Below are positions 52,689 through 64,000 of a stretch of 64,000 bases of DNA, one piece after another (position 1 is the stretch's first letter; each line of letters begins with the position of its first letter). Made by a program: the position numbers and the translations under genes. Below the pieces are notes generated by a model. That model was not told the origin of the DNA, did not search any database, and was given only the letters and a program-made list of their open reading frames with translations. This DNA is from Symbiodinium natans (taxonomy: Eukaryota > Sar > Dinophyceae > Suessiales > Symbiodiniaceae), in NCBI GenBank assembly GCA_905221605.1, contig CAJNDS010000118.1:158600-222599 (forward strand), read 5' to 3'.

Positions 52689-53367
52689 TCGTAAATTTGG
52701 CATGAACTACGGGATCTAAGGACGACAAGTCTTGAGAGCTGCATAATGCTTTGTGCTAGTTTCATCAAGCATCTCCAGAGCTCTAAGAACCCCAAGAGAG
52801 CAGCTTGTGACTTGACTCTGTGCAATGCTCAGAGAGGTCCGTGAAGGTCCGTGGAGGTGACTTGGGCTTTGCCCATTAGTTTCAAAGTCAATTTTCCCGC
52901 ATCGCAGACTTCCCGTGCCACGACTATACAGCAGGACTGTTTAATGATATCGCTGCATTGCGACACTATCTGTTACAACCGAAGTCATGGTGAGTACTGA
53001 TTAGTGTAGTGGCTGAACACTCTAGCAGCGACGGCAGTGCGTGCGTTCTGCACGCCGGCGGGAAACAGACACCTGCCCTGCCCAGCACAGGTTTTTTTGT
53101 AAGTATGGCATGGGCTGAGCACGGTGAAGTGTCCAAAGGAACTGTACATCTACTGTTGTCTGGATGCATCTGGTATTCAATATGCCTCGCGGGAGTGGCT
53201 CAGCCCTCTCGTCTAGAAAATCCAGATGCACCGGAACATTGCCCCATGTTGCCCACCCTCGCATGCAGTCTAGATGATGCAAAAAAAGGCGCGCTGCGTT
53301 TGTACATAACTCATGCAACAGGGTGATGAACTTCGCACTAGGAATGATGTCCCCATCTGCTACTCAG

Positions 53368-54037
53368 GATCTCAAACTGACCGCCAACAGACATGTGGTG
53401 GGAGTTTTGCGAGGCACGCGCAAGTGCAAGTCAAGTATCCCACTCCCAATCAAATCATGGCGAGGCGGGTAGGGTAGGGTGCTACATGATTGTGGCAGAG
53501 CGCGATCATCCCCATCCCCTGAAAGGATTGCAGGGCGCCGCATGAACTGCGTTTTCACAGTCTGCTTTGGCTAGACAATGCTTGCCATTCCATTAATTGC
53601 GGGTCCGGACATCCTTGCAAAGGGGAAAGGGTGCACTTCCAGAGTGGGCCATGATTGTCCAGCAGCAGATGGTATGCGGGCTGGGAATCGAGGCTTGCAC
53701 CAGCTACTAGAGTGAAAGGCCTGTGGACACTACCCCTGGCAGGCACGAAGGCACTTTATCCAGCCATGGAATGACAGGTTACGACCAGTTCATGAACATC
53801 GTTCTGGACAACACAGTTGAGATCGTTTCTCCGACAGAGAAGAACGAGATCGGCATGGTGGTGATCCGCGGACTCTGGGATCAATGCCAACTCCCGAAGC
53901 ACCCAAACTCAGCATGTCTGCCGTTCATGTTGCTTGCACATTGTGAAACCAGTGCCAACAGGTTAGGTCTGAGAATTCTAGTGAGCGTCCGAGGAAACAG
54001 CATCATGATGTGGGAGTGCTTGGACCGAGTCAAGTGA
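53368..54037 (+). pseudogene. SNRPG: Spliceosomal Sm-like protein SmG, copy 1, first exon not found
   Basis: Exons 53368-53413 (DLKLTANRHVVGVLRG), 53778-53870 (YDQFMNIVLDNTVEIVSPTE, then KNEIGMVVIRG) and 53994-54037 (NSIMMWECLDRVK, stop) join in frame into the Sm1 and Sm2 motifs of SmG, a core ring protein of spliceosomal snRNPs. The Sm2 IRGNSI motif is intact. Introns start with GC (53414) and GA (53871); both end with AG. The exon for the N-terminal helix (present in copy 2) was not found between the upstream gene's stop at 52688 and 53368, so this copy may be 5'-truncated. The open exons have no stop or shift, so it could also be functional with an unseen first exon. Confidence 0.8.
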
Positions 54038-55296
54038 GAGGAAGCGGCGCGCCGATCAATTGAACATCCATGCATTTCATGGGACGTGCCAACATGCAAC
54101 AGGCAGTCAAAGCTCACCATGTAGTTCCATTCCATCCTATGAGCCATCTCGCCTTGGCTTTCCTAGTCAGAGTCTCAGAGTGCAAGGGCTCCCACCGTTA
54201 GGATCGGTCATATCATGGCTGCAGTCGATATTGACTGAAGCCCATCCTGTGACACAAGGGCCTTGTGAACCAATTGGAAGCGTGAGCACTGAAACGGGAT
54301 GGGCCCATATCATAGCTAGGAAGCAGCTGGAGTCAGCATCCTGGCACGGAGCCAAAATGAGAGCAGTGTGGAACTGCAGCCCGAGCTGCCGTCTTGTGGT
54401 GAGTCCTCGCAAGTCAAAGAGATGGCACATGAGATACGGACGGCCAACTTAGCGGTGCAGTGTACTACTTGGTACTTGTGGTACACTGAAAGGGATGAAT
54501 CAGGATGAGCCGGCGCAGCAGCTGTTTCCGCTCAAGACTCGATAGTCCACCTTCGAGAGGAGCCGCAGCGCGCAGGCCACACCTTTGGCCAGACATTCCC
54601 TGAGCGGCATCCTGCATCCTGCCACTCATCTTCAATGAATTCAAGACATGCTTTGCCGAGCTAATAGGCGAAGCCGGTCAAAAGCTGCCTTGAAGATGTC
54701 CAAGGCGCACCTTGATTGGCATGTGCAGCAACAAGCAGTTTCTGTAGGGTTCCACTGCTGCGACGCAGCATGGATCGGACTCGCACCATGCTCTGAGCAC
54801 TGATGTTAAGAGGCTGAAGTCCTGGCGAGTCGGTACTGTGCGACGTTATCGGCCTGTTCCGTGCTTCGTGATCGGCTTGCGATTCGTTAGGAAAGCCTAT
54901 GAACATCTGTGTGATTGGGTTGTGATCGGTTTGGTTGAGACATCTTGTCCTCCCCGACATCTTGTCGACGACACGGCATCACAAAGGCTGAGTTCTGCAA
55001 CTACCGCTATGGATCCCACTCAACTTACGAGTGTTCAACTTTACCGGCCTCTTGCCAAGGTGCTTGTTTACGAATCCGACAAAACAAAGCATTCGGCCCC
55101 ACGCCGCCAAATGTATTTCTCTTCGATCTTCAGAGGCTTCGATGTTCACATGAAAACTCATCATGCCCATGAGCCGAAATCGGTGGCTTCCATCCAGGAG
55201 AGTCGACATGCTTCGTGTAGTTTTTTGTTGTACGGCTTAGCTACGAATCTCGCTGAAACCTTGCTTGGTTGCATGCTCCACGGACCGTAGGCATTG

Positions 55297-55878
55297 ATGC
55301 CGAGAGTTGGCTGTGTTCTTTCGCTGCACAATCGTCCCTGCGAGACTGGGTCGGGAGCCGATCTTCGAAAGTTCATGGAAAAGAGGTTGGCCGGGTGCCT
55401 AGCAAATGGCTGACTGATCAGCAGAACAGCCTGTTCAAATCAGGGCAGATCAGTGCAAGCAGCAGGTTAAAGACATCGATAGACTGAGAGACTTGTATAG
55501 GACATAGGTCGTGGGACATCCAGCCCCGCACCTCTGCAGAAAGGATCTCAAGCTTACGGCCAACAGACACGTGGTGGGCGTGCTGCGAGGCCTCGAATGC
55601 TGCTGTCCACTGTCCACCGGCAGTAAAATGGTCACTTTGCAGCCCTGCAGGATATGACCAATTCATGAACATTGTGCTGGACAACACAGTCGAAATTGTC
55701 TCGCCGACCGAAAAGAATGAGATTGGCATGGTGGTGATTCGCGGATTCTTTGCGCAGCATAGAGTATCCTAGAGCCGCATTCGCTCTTTGATACTTGATG
55801 GCGCTTTCGACTGATGTGAAGTGCATAGACTGAGGAAACAGCATCATGATGTGGGAGTGCTTGGACAGAGTCAAGTGA
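55297..55878 (+). CDS. SNRPG: Spliceosomal Sm-like protein SmG, copy 2
   Basis: Four exons, 55297-55389, 55544-55589, 55651-55743 and 55835-55878, join in frame to 91 codons plus stop. The N-terminal helix reads ADLRKFMEKRL, then DLKLTANRHVVGVLRG (Sm1), YDQFMNIVLDNTVEIVSPTE, and IGMVVIRG with NSIMMWECLDRVK (Sm2). SmG is one of seven Sm proteins forming the ring on U1, U2, U4 and U5 RNAs. All three introns lack GT: two start GC (55390, 55590) and one GA (55744). The chosen ATG gives about 15 residues more than typical SmG (about 76 aa), so the true start may be inside the first exon or supplied by another exon. Exons are diverged from copy 1 mainly at silent sites; introns are not alike. Confidence 0.85.
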
Positions 55879-55999
55879 GACTGCTTGGTCTGCCTGGATG
55901 TATGTGCTTGCAAGATTAAGTCTTGCGGATTGCCGGCTCTTCTTGCCATTTCCACGGCAAGGAATAGCTTGCAGCTAGGGCTAAATTTCTGAACGCCGT

Positions 56000-57400
56000 G
56001 TTTAGCTATGATGGCCGTGGCATTCACCCAGCAAGACGATGTCTACAGCGTAGGAACGACATAACGATGAGATATTATAGTATGTACAACGTAAGTCAGA
56101 CACCACGTACTGCCTGCCTGAGCAACCGTACTCTGCACCGCACACTTTGCCTCGACCGTCTTCGTCCCATTGCATGTGCAATGTGAAGATTAAGCATGTA
56201 CCGTAGACAATTAGCGTGACAGCCTGGCAGCTCTTGAAGTTATGTCGGCTAGGAACTGGTGCCAACCCGTCCGATCGGAGTCATCGGCATGAGATCAACC
56301 CTGTGAAACACCATGTGCCTGAGCGGGCTGTGCAGGTTCACAAGAAGCCCCACTCCCTTCAAACTTCAAACTATAATTTCGAGGTATACTTGAGGCCTTT
56401 AATAACTGTGGGCCTTTGGATACCACAAACCTGATACTGCATGGGCACAGCCCGTCCAGGTGCAGTTTTGCCTGATGAGAGAGTATCAGCATGGCGAAGC
56501 TTTGTGATTATGATTGAGCCTACCTGACCATCCGGGTGCGGCGCGGTGAGCGGTATAAAGACATATCTGCCATATCTGACGTGGGTTTACACCAAAACAA
56601 GAAAACGGACTGAAAAGAGCGGCAACGAGATGCAACGAGCAGGCAGACAGCAGGGAAGAAGACGTGGAGGCATGCGTTGCGCATTCTTCAGGTTCATAGG
56701 TTTGCGTCCCAGGCTTGGACAGCGGTTGTGTTCTCCAAGTGCTCGGAGTCTCGTGTGCAAGCATTTTAGGCCTTGCCTGGACATAGTCTGGACCTGATTC
56801 TCATGTCAATGTCAGGATTTTCTGTGGGAGAATCTGGCCAAGAGTTTGGCTGAGGCCACCTGCTTGAGAGCTTGAGCAGTCGAGCTTGTCAAGACGGCCA
56901 TCCTCTCAATGCCTTGCGAGATGTTCTGGGGTCATGCGAGGGGCTGCTGCTGTGGTTCAGGGCTTCGAGATGCTGAGTCTTTCCAGCCGCCATTCCAATA
57001 AAACAATGTTAAACATTTAAGGCCCTCCAGGCTCCCGACAAGGTTCGTAATCACTGGAAGTCGACCGTCTGAATAGTTTAAGGGCCATTAAGGCCATTGT
57101 TGATGTTTTGCAAAACGCAGATTAACGGCTCTCAAGCAACAAGCGGAGAATTTTGTGCTAAAGTCGCTAGTTTTCTGAATCATGTAACTGGTACCATGAG
57201 CTCGTATCCTGCGTGATTGCTGAGCTGCTGGGCCAGGCTTGCGATGCCGACTGGACTGCATTTTCCGAACCCTGGTATGACTCCATGGCGGAGGCTCGCT
57301 TCCGTTCGCTGGCCTGACACCTCATCCTAAGCAAAGCCGCTCAACTGCAGGGTCCTGAACTGAAAGGGCGCATGTAGGTGTGGTTTCGATATATGCCGCC
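56000..57400. other. No recognisable gene
   Basis: Nothing convincing was found on either strand downstream of the second SmG gene. Confidence 0.4.
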
Positions 57401-57404
57401 GGGA

Positions 57405-57705
57405 ACCAATTTGCCCCACTTGCCTCCCTCAGTCCTCGCCCACCCCCGCCCCCCCTCCCCCATTGATGCAAGTCTCCCTCACAGCGAAAGCATACGATCC
57501 AGACTTCTCGTTTTCGGGACAGCGAGGCGGGCTTAGGTTTACTTGCCCCACTTCCCCTCGTTGATGGAAGTCTCCCTCACAAAGAGCACGTCACAGATCC
57601 AGACTTGTAGTTGCAGATCAGGTACCGGGGGGGGGGGGGGTCAATCAGGAATCTCGCCCGAAGGGGGCAAGTGGGGCAAGTGGGGCAAGCGAACCAAAGT
57701 CAGGG
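57405..57705. repeat. Local direct and inverted repeats around CTTGCCCCACTT
   Basis: TTGCCCCACTTGCC at 57411 and CTTGCCCCACTT at 57541 are each followed by TTGATG.AAGTCTCCCTCAC and later GATCCAGACTT, so a unit of about 100 bp is duplicated. From about 57664 the inverse, GGGGCAAGTGGGGCAAG, appears three times, so the block could fold back. A G run lies between (about 57627-57640). Confidence 0.75.
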
Positions 57706-60590
57706 AACGGTCCCCTTGCGCACGCCTGCCATGAGGCCCAGCCCATGATGTGGCTTCGGGAATCTTGTTTTCGCATCGAGCATCAGACAGCCGGCCCTTC
57801 GCCATGGGGCACGGTGCTAATCCGTCCCGTGCGCTTAGATCTGGATGTGACGTACTGATACGCACATTTAGTTCCATTCTGCATCGCATGTTGCATGCGT
57901 TGACTCGCACCACCTGTTCCAGGACTGGGGGTTTCAGTGATTCTGGCATGTTTGTGCTTCGGAAGAATCCCCACTCTCACTTGTTGGCCTCTTCTGGGAC
58001 AGACAAATATGTAGGCTTTCAGTCCGTGATCTTGCGGCGAGAGATCTTGGCAAGGTGTCCTGAATGCAACATGTGATTCTTGATGATTCTTGCCAGCCAC
58101 TACGCGCTCTTCGCTCGACACCTTCATGCGCTGAAGCGTGCCAGCGTGCAGGCATGTGCAGGTCCTGTGCTTCCACCCGGCACCCCTGGCATTCTAGTTA
58201 CGGTGGGGTCTCGGTGTTCGTAACGTGAGTAGTTTGCATTGGGAAACTTCCCCCAGAACCCTCTCATTTGTCCATGCGCGCCCAAGCCCTGAACTCGAGT
58301 GTGAACCTCTTTCTCTCTCGCGTGATTCCGGGTCCCAGAAGTGGATGATGCTGACATGTTGTGCGAACCCTGAACTCTCCTTAAACTGTTTGTGAAAAGT
58401 GACCATTGTCTTGTTTGAAATGTTCAGGTGCAAGTGGCAGCGCCTGGCTCATGGACGCTCTGTGCAGCTGCTTTTGAATCCGAGTGGCTTGCTAGGCCTC
58501 ATCCTCAGCTCTTTGGTGGGAAAAGTCATGATCAGAGGGTGGCCTCATGAAGTCGTGGCCAAGGCGGCTGCGCCCTTTGCCGAGCGATCTTGCTCCCTGG
58601 GAAGGCTGCCGATTTCTAGAATGGACTTCTAGGGAGGTCAGTGTGGCAGCTTGCGGTAAAACTGAGTGCGCATATGACAAAATCGAGCCTGAATCGAGCC
58701 TGCAGACAATGAGCGAACCGAGGCATTGACCTTCGAGCTCTGAACACCTTGCATGCAGGAGAGCTGTACCTGAGAAGACATGCCTGGTGCGCAGAGAGAG
58801 GCCAGACGCTCACAAAGTGACAGGCACAGGTGGGGATTCTGCTGGGAGTCTGGCAGATGCCACTCTATGCTACTTCAGCGAGTATATTGGAGTTTTTGGT
58901 CTCGGCGAGGACAACCTTCGTCTGGTTTCAGCATTGACGTCTTTCCGCTGGTGAGCAACAAGATGCTTCAGGTTGTCTCGCAAAGTGTCGAGGCCTGACA
59001 GCTGCAGCAGCCTTGAGGCTGTTGCACATGTGTGTTCATGGTGCTCCTCGGCACTTAGACTTGGGCTTTAAATGGAGGTGATGCATCTGCCCTGCACCTG
59101 GGAAAGTCAACTGGAGGCCTACTATTCCGTACGGCAGTGCTTTTGCAGTTCAGTATCGACATGCAACGTAGCGGCCAAATAAGCAAGTCATGAAGCCACT
59201 CTTTGCCAGGCATGGCACAGTGTAGAGCTTTCACTCCAGCGCCCCGCGCACGGCATCCTGCGGCCCCCGCCTCCTTCGGAGCGCAAAGCTCGCACAGGGG
59301 CTGATTGCGATTGTTGCATATTTTTTTACAGATGAACATGGAGATACATGTGAGATGTGAGTAACGGTCGCACGACGCTTGCAGTGAGCTGATGTGGTCT
59401 GACGTGGCCAGGTTCTGGGTCCAACCGAACCATCCGGGACGACTGCAGACCTCTCATCAAGCAGCCCGGGTCCCAAAGTTATTTCGAGCTGAGGCTCAGC
59501 TCTCCACTACGCGCTCGGGCATGGGGGGAGACGTGTGGCTGTGGGTGTTTTTGGGTATGACTTCGTGTATTTACCGGCTATGTAAGAGTGCAGCTTGCAG
59601 CTGGACAAGTGGTCCCATGAGACGGGCAGCTTGTATGATGTCCACACCTGCCGGGGTGGGGTCGCAAGAGGCACGTCGTTTGAGCTAGGAAAGTTTCCGC
59701 TGCAGTAGCAGGGTGCTGAGGCCGGACCGTCCGTGTGTGGGTTTCGTCGACTTGCTCTTATTGTTGCTTTTTCCTCAGAGATTTGCGCAGCTCTAGATAT
59801 CCTACGTCTGAGGGTGGCGCAAAACAAACAGGCCAATACCAAATATTATATATAAACAGAGCCGGGGAAAACTGTATACAGGCTGCTTCCAGGTCGTAAT
59901 CCAGGTCGGCCGTACTCCCGGCAGTTGATGCCAGGATTGTATGCCCCGGTGCTATACGTAGAGCCCTATTCCCCCATCGCTGCGCGTGGACGCAGCAGGA
60001 AGGCCCCAGTCTTCCTGTTGCAACGCAGCATCCCAAATCTCCGTCACCTGTACCGCCACACGGTTCTCCTGGCCTCTGCAGCGCAGCTGCCCAGCCTCTT
60101 GGCCCGCCAAAGCTTGCCGCGACGGCGAAGTCAAGTGGGGCAGGGGACCCGGCCAAGGAAGGACACTGAGGCCAAGACGCCCGATCCAACCAATGGAAGA
60201 GCATGTCTCGGATGGAGTTGTGGCGCAGGTTGCGCTCTCCCCCAGGCCCAGCGCACCATCACGAAGGGGGCACCAGCGACGCACTGCTGATGGCGTGAGG
60301 GCACTCTGGGATCCCAGCTAAACGTTCCCGCATCTTTGCCTGCATTTGTCACGTTAAAGATGCCCCTTGTCCATGCTGCTTCATTTCGGTTCAGCAGCGA
60401 CACTGAGTCAGCTGTGTCAGCAACTTTGCCTTGCACAAGACTAGCGAGCACTGTGTCAATTGTGTTAAATTGCTTTCCGGAACTGTGACAGCAACACCGT
60501 TGCAATGAGCTTTGCGTGGCAATCGCCTGCCGGAGAGGCTCCATACCATTGAGCACTCTTGACTCTGCGAGCAGTTCTTGGCTTGCACTC
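57706..60590. other. No recognisable gene
   Basis: Open frames of 100-150 codons exist on both strands (for example 59758-60204 on the minus strand) but overlap equally long frames on the other strand and show no motif. Confidence 0.4.
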
Positions 60591-60594
60591 GTCG

Positions 60595-60765
60595 GCTCTC
60601 TCCCTCCCCTCCACTCCCCTCCTCTCCTCTCCTCTCCTCTTCTCTCTTCTGTCCCTCTTCTTGCTCTCCATCTTTCTCTCCTCTCTCCCCCTTGTTTCCT
60701 GTTGTCTTCCTCTTCTCTTTGAACTTTGGTTCCTTCTCGTCTCTTTTCTCTCCGTGTGTGCTAGC
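60595..60765. repeat. Polypyrimidine tract, (CTCCT)n-like
   Basis: About 170 bp almost entirely C and T on the + strand, with a CTCCT array at about 60615-60645. Ser/Leu/Pro frames on + and Glu/Arg/Lys frames on minus are compositional. Confidence 0.9.
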
Positions 60766-60769
60766 CGCT

Positions 60770-61870
60770 GGCCTCTGTGAGTAGCATTGCAATGTCACAT
60801 CTTGTTTTGACAGGGCATCCAATGGGAGCCACCTTTGCTTGGGTCTTCACCGCAGGCATTTTCCGAATGCACGGGGTGGAGGGGGGAGTTGAGGTTGCCT
60901 AATCCACGTCGGAAGGGGTGCTGCTCGGAGGTCCAAGACGACCTCCAGTGGCCCGGAAGGCGCAAGAGACGAGACTGCCAGAAAACTGCTGTTCCGGTGC
61001 ACAGCGTTGAAGCTAACTGTCGAGTCCGATGTGGTAGACTAGCAGACCGTACGCAGTCCTGGGAAAAAATGCGGAGGCAAGCTTCTCTTCCCTCCAGAGG
61101 CAAGATGTGCAGTCAGGATGAGCCGTGATCAAAATCTCACATGGGCAAAGAGGTCAGCTGCGATTGTGTTAAATTGGCTTCTCCATCAATGGAGGTTTCA
61201 GTGAGGCCAGCAAGGACAGCCAGTGGCCGTCGCCGATCTTTGAGGACAGCATACTATCAAATGTCTCTCAGTATGATGACAGCATTTGAGCCAGATTGAA
61301 AGGCTGGACTCGAGGCTATGCAGCTGGTCCCGGAGGAGGGCAGCACCTATGCCACGTCAAGTTCCCAATTCGTTACCTGGGCAAGATTTAAATGTTTTGC
61401 TGAGCTGCCGTCATCTGATGTCTGCTTTTGCGTCGCTGTGTGCCTTCAGCTCAAGCCTGGTTGATGCTGGCACATGCTTTCTCTGATGGCTCAACCATCA
61501 ACCATCAACTCTCAGATTTGCCCGTTTGCGGTATTCACAAGATGAGCACCAAGTTGCCTGAGTCAGTCATGAGATGAGAATGCGAAACAGGACCACAAGC
61601 TTTGCACACTTGTTGGGACTGGGAGCTACCAGCCTCCACCCAGGTTGACGAGGTGCATCAGACCACGCCGCGGGCACAGCTGACCTTATTTGTGTCCTAT
61701 CGGCATTTTTCATGGTTTCGCAATGTTTCGCACTAGTCCATGCATGCCATGCTGCTACAACATGCTTGGCTCAAGAACCGCAAGCAAAGACACGGTGCAG
61801 CGATCCAAGAAACAGTTTCTCTGACTTGTTTGCAGCATTCGTGGGGTGTGCCCGCTTTGTGCTGTCTCGG
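60770..61870. other. No recognisable gene
   Basis: No family was recognised. A possible relic of the spliced leader end (TTGGCTCAAG) is at 61766-61775. Confidence 0.4.
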
Positions 61871-61871
61871 C

Positions 61872-62348
61872 ATGGCCAGCTACGTGCGCATCGGCATGAT
61901 GGAAACATTTCGTGCAGCGACCGTTGGAGTGTTCCAAGGTTATGTATTGATTGACCTTTGTTTCGACATCGAGAGCTTGCGCGGGAAGTTCTCGAGCAGC
62001 AAACCTTTCTACCTTGGTAGAGGAGAGCATCCAGCATTCCCGGATCGTCTTCTGATCCTGCAGCTTCCCATGCTGCTGGCATTGGCTTCTATGCTGTATG
62101 TCAGCCTGGTGCGTGACCGATGTTGGCCAAACGCCATTGCCTTGGTGTTGCTGCTGGGGTCGCTCTTCGCTGGAAACCAGGTACTGAAACTTCGTGAGTC
62201 GATGGCTTCGCAGAAATCAGACGGCGCGGTGCATGCAGCCTTGGTCGAAGTCGCATGGCTTCACGTCTTGATGTTCGCAATGCTGAGCCTTTGCTTGGTG
62301 TTACTGTGTGCTGCTGGAGTCCGGAGCGACAAGCAGAAAGTCACATGA
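61872..62348 (+). CDS. Small four-helix membrane protein, family unknown
   Basis: An intact frame of 158 codons from the ATG at 61872. Four hydrophobic stretches are visible: about residues 13-32 (around VGVFQGYVLIDLCF), 58-80 (LLILQLPMLLALASMLYVSL), 85-102 (AIALVLLLGSLFAG) and 121-147 (AWLHVLMFAMLSLCLVLLCA). The ends are short and the C-terminus is basic (RSDKQKVT). I do not recognise the family; the helix spacing recalls small four-helix membrane proteins. The ATG at 61872 is preferred over the open frame reaching back to 61740 because the membrane protein begins naturally there. Absence of introns contrasts with the neighbours, and a spliced-leader-like decamer lies about 100 bp upstream, which would suit a retroposed gene. 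Confidence 0.6.
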   Translation: MASYVRIGMMETFRAATVGVFQGYVLIDLCFDIESLRGKFSSSKPFYLGRGEHPAFPDRLLILQLPMLLALASMLYVSLVRDRCWPNAIALVLLLGSLFAGNQVLKLRESMASQKSDGAVHAALVEVAWLHVLMFAMLSLCLVLLCAAGVRSDKQKVT

Positions 62349-64000
62349 AGTGATGGAAGTACCGCTGCAAAGGTGAAAGCCCGCGCTGTAGGAGAGAGCT
62401 TACGGTTTGCGCTACAATACGTAGCAATGGCTTCTACGCTCCTCACTAGACAAGACTCTGCCGCACAGCTGCACAACCTCCTGTCTCACCTTCGTGGTGG
62501 GCGAGTGTTTCTGCCTGATCTACGCTGCGACACATTGGTTTAACGTTTACTGCAAGTTCTTGTAGCTCATCATTCCTTCCGAATCCTTCCCTTGCAAGTT
62601 TGTGACAGAACTGCTATGTGCTGTCCATGTCGCTGTGCCTTTCGCAAGCTGAGCTGCTGCCTTGGGTCTTGCTGATTGGCTCTTGTGGGCTAAGGGATCT
62701 TGATGCCCAGGATCCTGTGGTCAGGCGCCTGTTCACAGTTGCAGAGCCGCCTGAGCTCAAAGTTAGGTGGTTGAACGATAAGAAATGATCGCCGTTTGTT
62801 TAACAGCATGGTCAGCAAAGGTCTTGTGGGTCGCTCGCATTTCGTTCGGATTCGGATACGCAGGTGCTTGGACTTCAGTGACGAATGCCTCGAGCAGATG
62901 GACAGTGTACAGAGGCCTTGCAGATCCTGGCTAAGCTTAGCCATGTGGCTTGTACTTTGCGTGCTCACGTCATGGAATCGGGCCGGCTGGCTTTTGTTGG
63001 GTTTCTCTTGTTCGGGTTTAGTTTAGAGGGTTTCCGGGGAGCACTTCTCAAACAGACTTCGCCCCAAGGACAGGTCGCGCCTCGCGCCCTACTTGAATGG
63101 GGTGGGAGACCCTATAGCCTAAAAGGGCCTAAGTTTCAAGCATGCGATCCGGAGGAGCCCACGATAACGCATACCAGTAGCATTGTAGGCCGGGTGTTAC
63201 CAATGTGAGTTCACCGTTCAGGCCTTCCGAGGTGTGCTCGCAGGCCGGACTGTCATGTGTTTGCTGGGAGAGGTTTGAGTTATGCGAATGTTGCATCGGT
63301 GGAATGCATCAATTGGCCAGGCACCTGTTCCGGCATCTGGCCGTCGTGCACTCGAGGTGGCCAAGGAGCTTCACCGATTTCGCGCTATGTTACGAGTGGA
63401 TATGCTTTGCCGGACAAGAGCACTGGACCGTCAGGAGCTGGAGCTGCTACTAGGCTGGAAGCACCCAAACATAGGCATTGACTTCTGAGCTTCAGATAGT
63501 TTCTGCGAACGATGCAGGCTGGCTGCTTTCCGAGCGAATGCGAGAGCGAGACCGCATCGACAGACGCTTGGCGGGACAACACGCTACTGCATCGCTCGAC
63601 GGTGTTCCTTGACATCAACGGGGTTGCTCTGAAAAGACTCCTTGTCGAAGAATAAGATAGAATAAGGCAAGTTGGCGTTGCTCAGACCTCTTCAGCATGG
63701 AGAACGTTGAGAGGGCTTGGTGCTTCGAGTCAGAAACGCCTATTGAGGCTTTCTGATAAAACTTGATCCAGCGAAAAAGCCGTTTTGATAGCTGCCCTTC
63801 AGCTGGACTTCGGAGTGCTTTGATGAGACAAAGGTTCTCATATGTACAAAACGATCGCAGGCCTCATGTTGTGGCCACAAGTGCCCAACATCCCCCGGCA
63901 GAGTGAGCCTTGCGATCTTCACTGATCCTCACCACATCGCCACGATGTAGCAGTAAACTCAGCAGCTCTTAGGAGAACACTACAACATGCGACGCATGGC
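62349..64000. other. No recognisable gene
   Basis: A + frame at 62885-63208 starts with a PPR-like piece (CTEALQILAKL) and has one hydrophobic stretch, and a frame at about 63330-63488 is rich in charged residues (RALEVAKELHRFRAMLRVDM). Neither is enough for a call. Confidence 0.35.

Noticed and set aside
53190-53230. Possible tRNA start (GTGGCTCAG box A-like)
   Set aside because: No matching box B or foldable cloverleaf was found downstream.
59758-60204. 148-codon minus-strand frame
   Set aside because: Overlapping + strand frames are just as long and none shows a motif or a hydrophobic pattern worth a call.
60385-61160. Repeat of TGTGTTAAATTG at 60453 and 61146
   Set aside because: Only about 12-14 bp shared; too short to call.

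Overview
The window reads as nuclear DNA of a dinoflagellate, most likely Symbiodiniaceae-like. Evidence: genes broken into many short exons with GC and GA splice donors beside GT; every recognised gene on the + strand; several PPR-type sequences; a Mei2-like RRM protein of the kind expanded in dinoflagellates; TTTAGGG-type telomere-like repeats inside the sequence; and very abundant microsatellites and homopolymers. No prokaryotic operon, CRISPR array, rRNA or secure tRNA was seen. Most exons are too short or start-less to show as long open frames, so genes were recognised by joining short conserved blocks across introns. Exon borders are therefore approximate unless a splice site is stated.

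Layout. 1-5.3 kb: a Lys/Glu-rich exon and a SPRY domain of an hnRNP U-like gene, with a TIR-bounded G-rich element, a telomere-like array and a large inverted repeat between its exons. 5.4-13.3 kb: PPR material, partly decayed, including one long PPR open frame (10279-11589). 14.2-15.2 kb: two further TIR-bounded elements. 15.5-22.4 kb: a long multi-exon gene that looks like the 3' part of the same SPRY/hnRNP U-like family and carries stops and frameshifts. 23.5-27.7 kb: a Tom40-type mitochondrial import pore. 30.6-31.3 kb: parts of a SET-domain gene. 31.7-32.9 kb: weak methyltransferase-like exons. 35.9-38.2 kb: a glycosyltransferase family 25 gene with a (GTT)n tract and an AT-rich island in one intron. 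39.3-40.0 kb: tetranucleotide repeats and a fourth TIR element. 40-48 kb: no recognisable gene. 47.9-48.7 kb: a minisatellite and a degenerate telomere-like tract. 49.9-52.7 kb: Mei2-like RRM gene with a C-terminal zinc ribbon. 53.4-55.9 kb: two copies of the spliceosomal SmG gene. 56-61.7 kb: mostly repeats. 61.9-62.3 kb: an uninterrupted four-helix membrane protein gene.

The recognised genes do not form a pathway. Several concern RNA (SmG, Mei2-like RRM, hnRNP U-like SPRY, PPR), and the rest are housekeeping (Tom40, GT25, SET). The most notable observations are a family of at least four TIR-bounded elements with G/C-rich interiors, the apparent splitting of the SPRY/hnRNP U-like gene by about 10 kb of PPR sequence, the almost complete avoidance of GT donors in the SmG genes, and introns whose two ends share short direct repeats.
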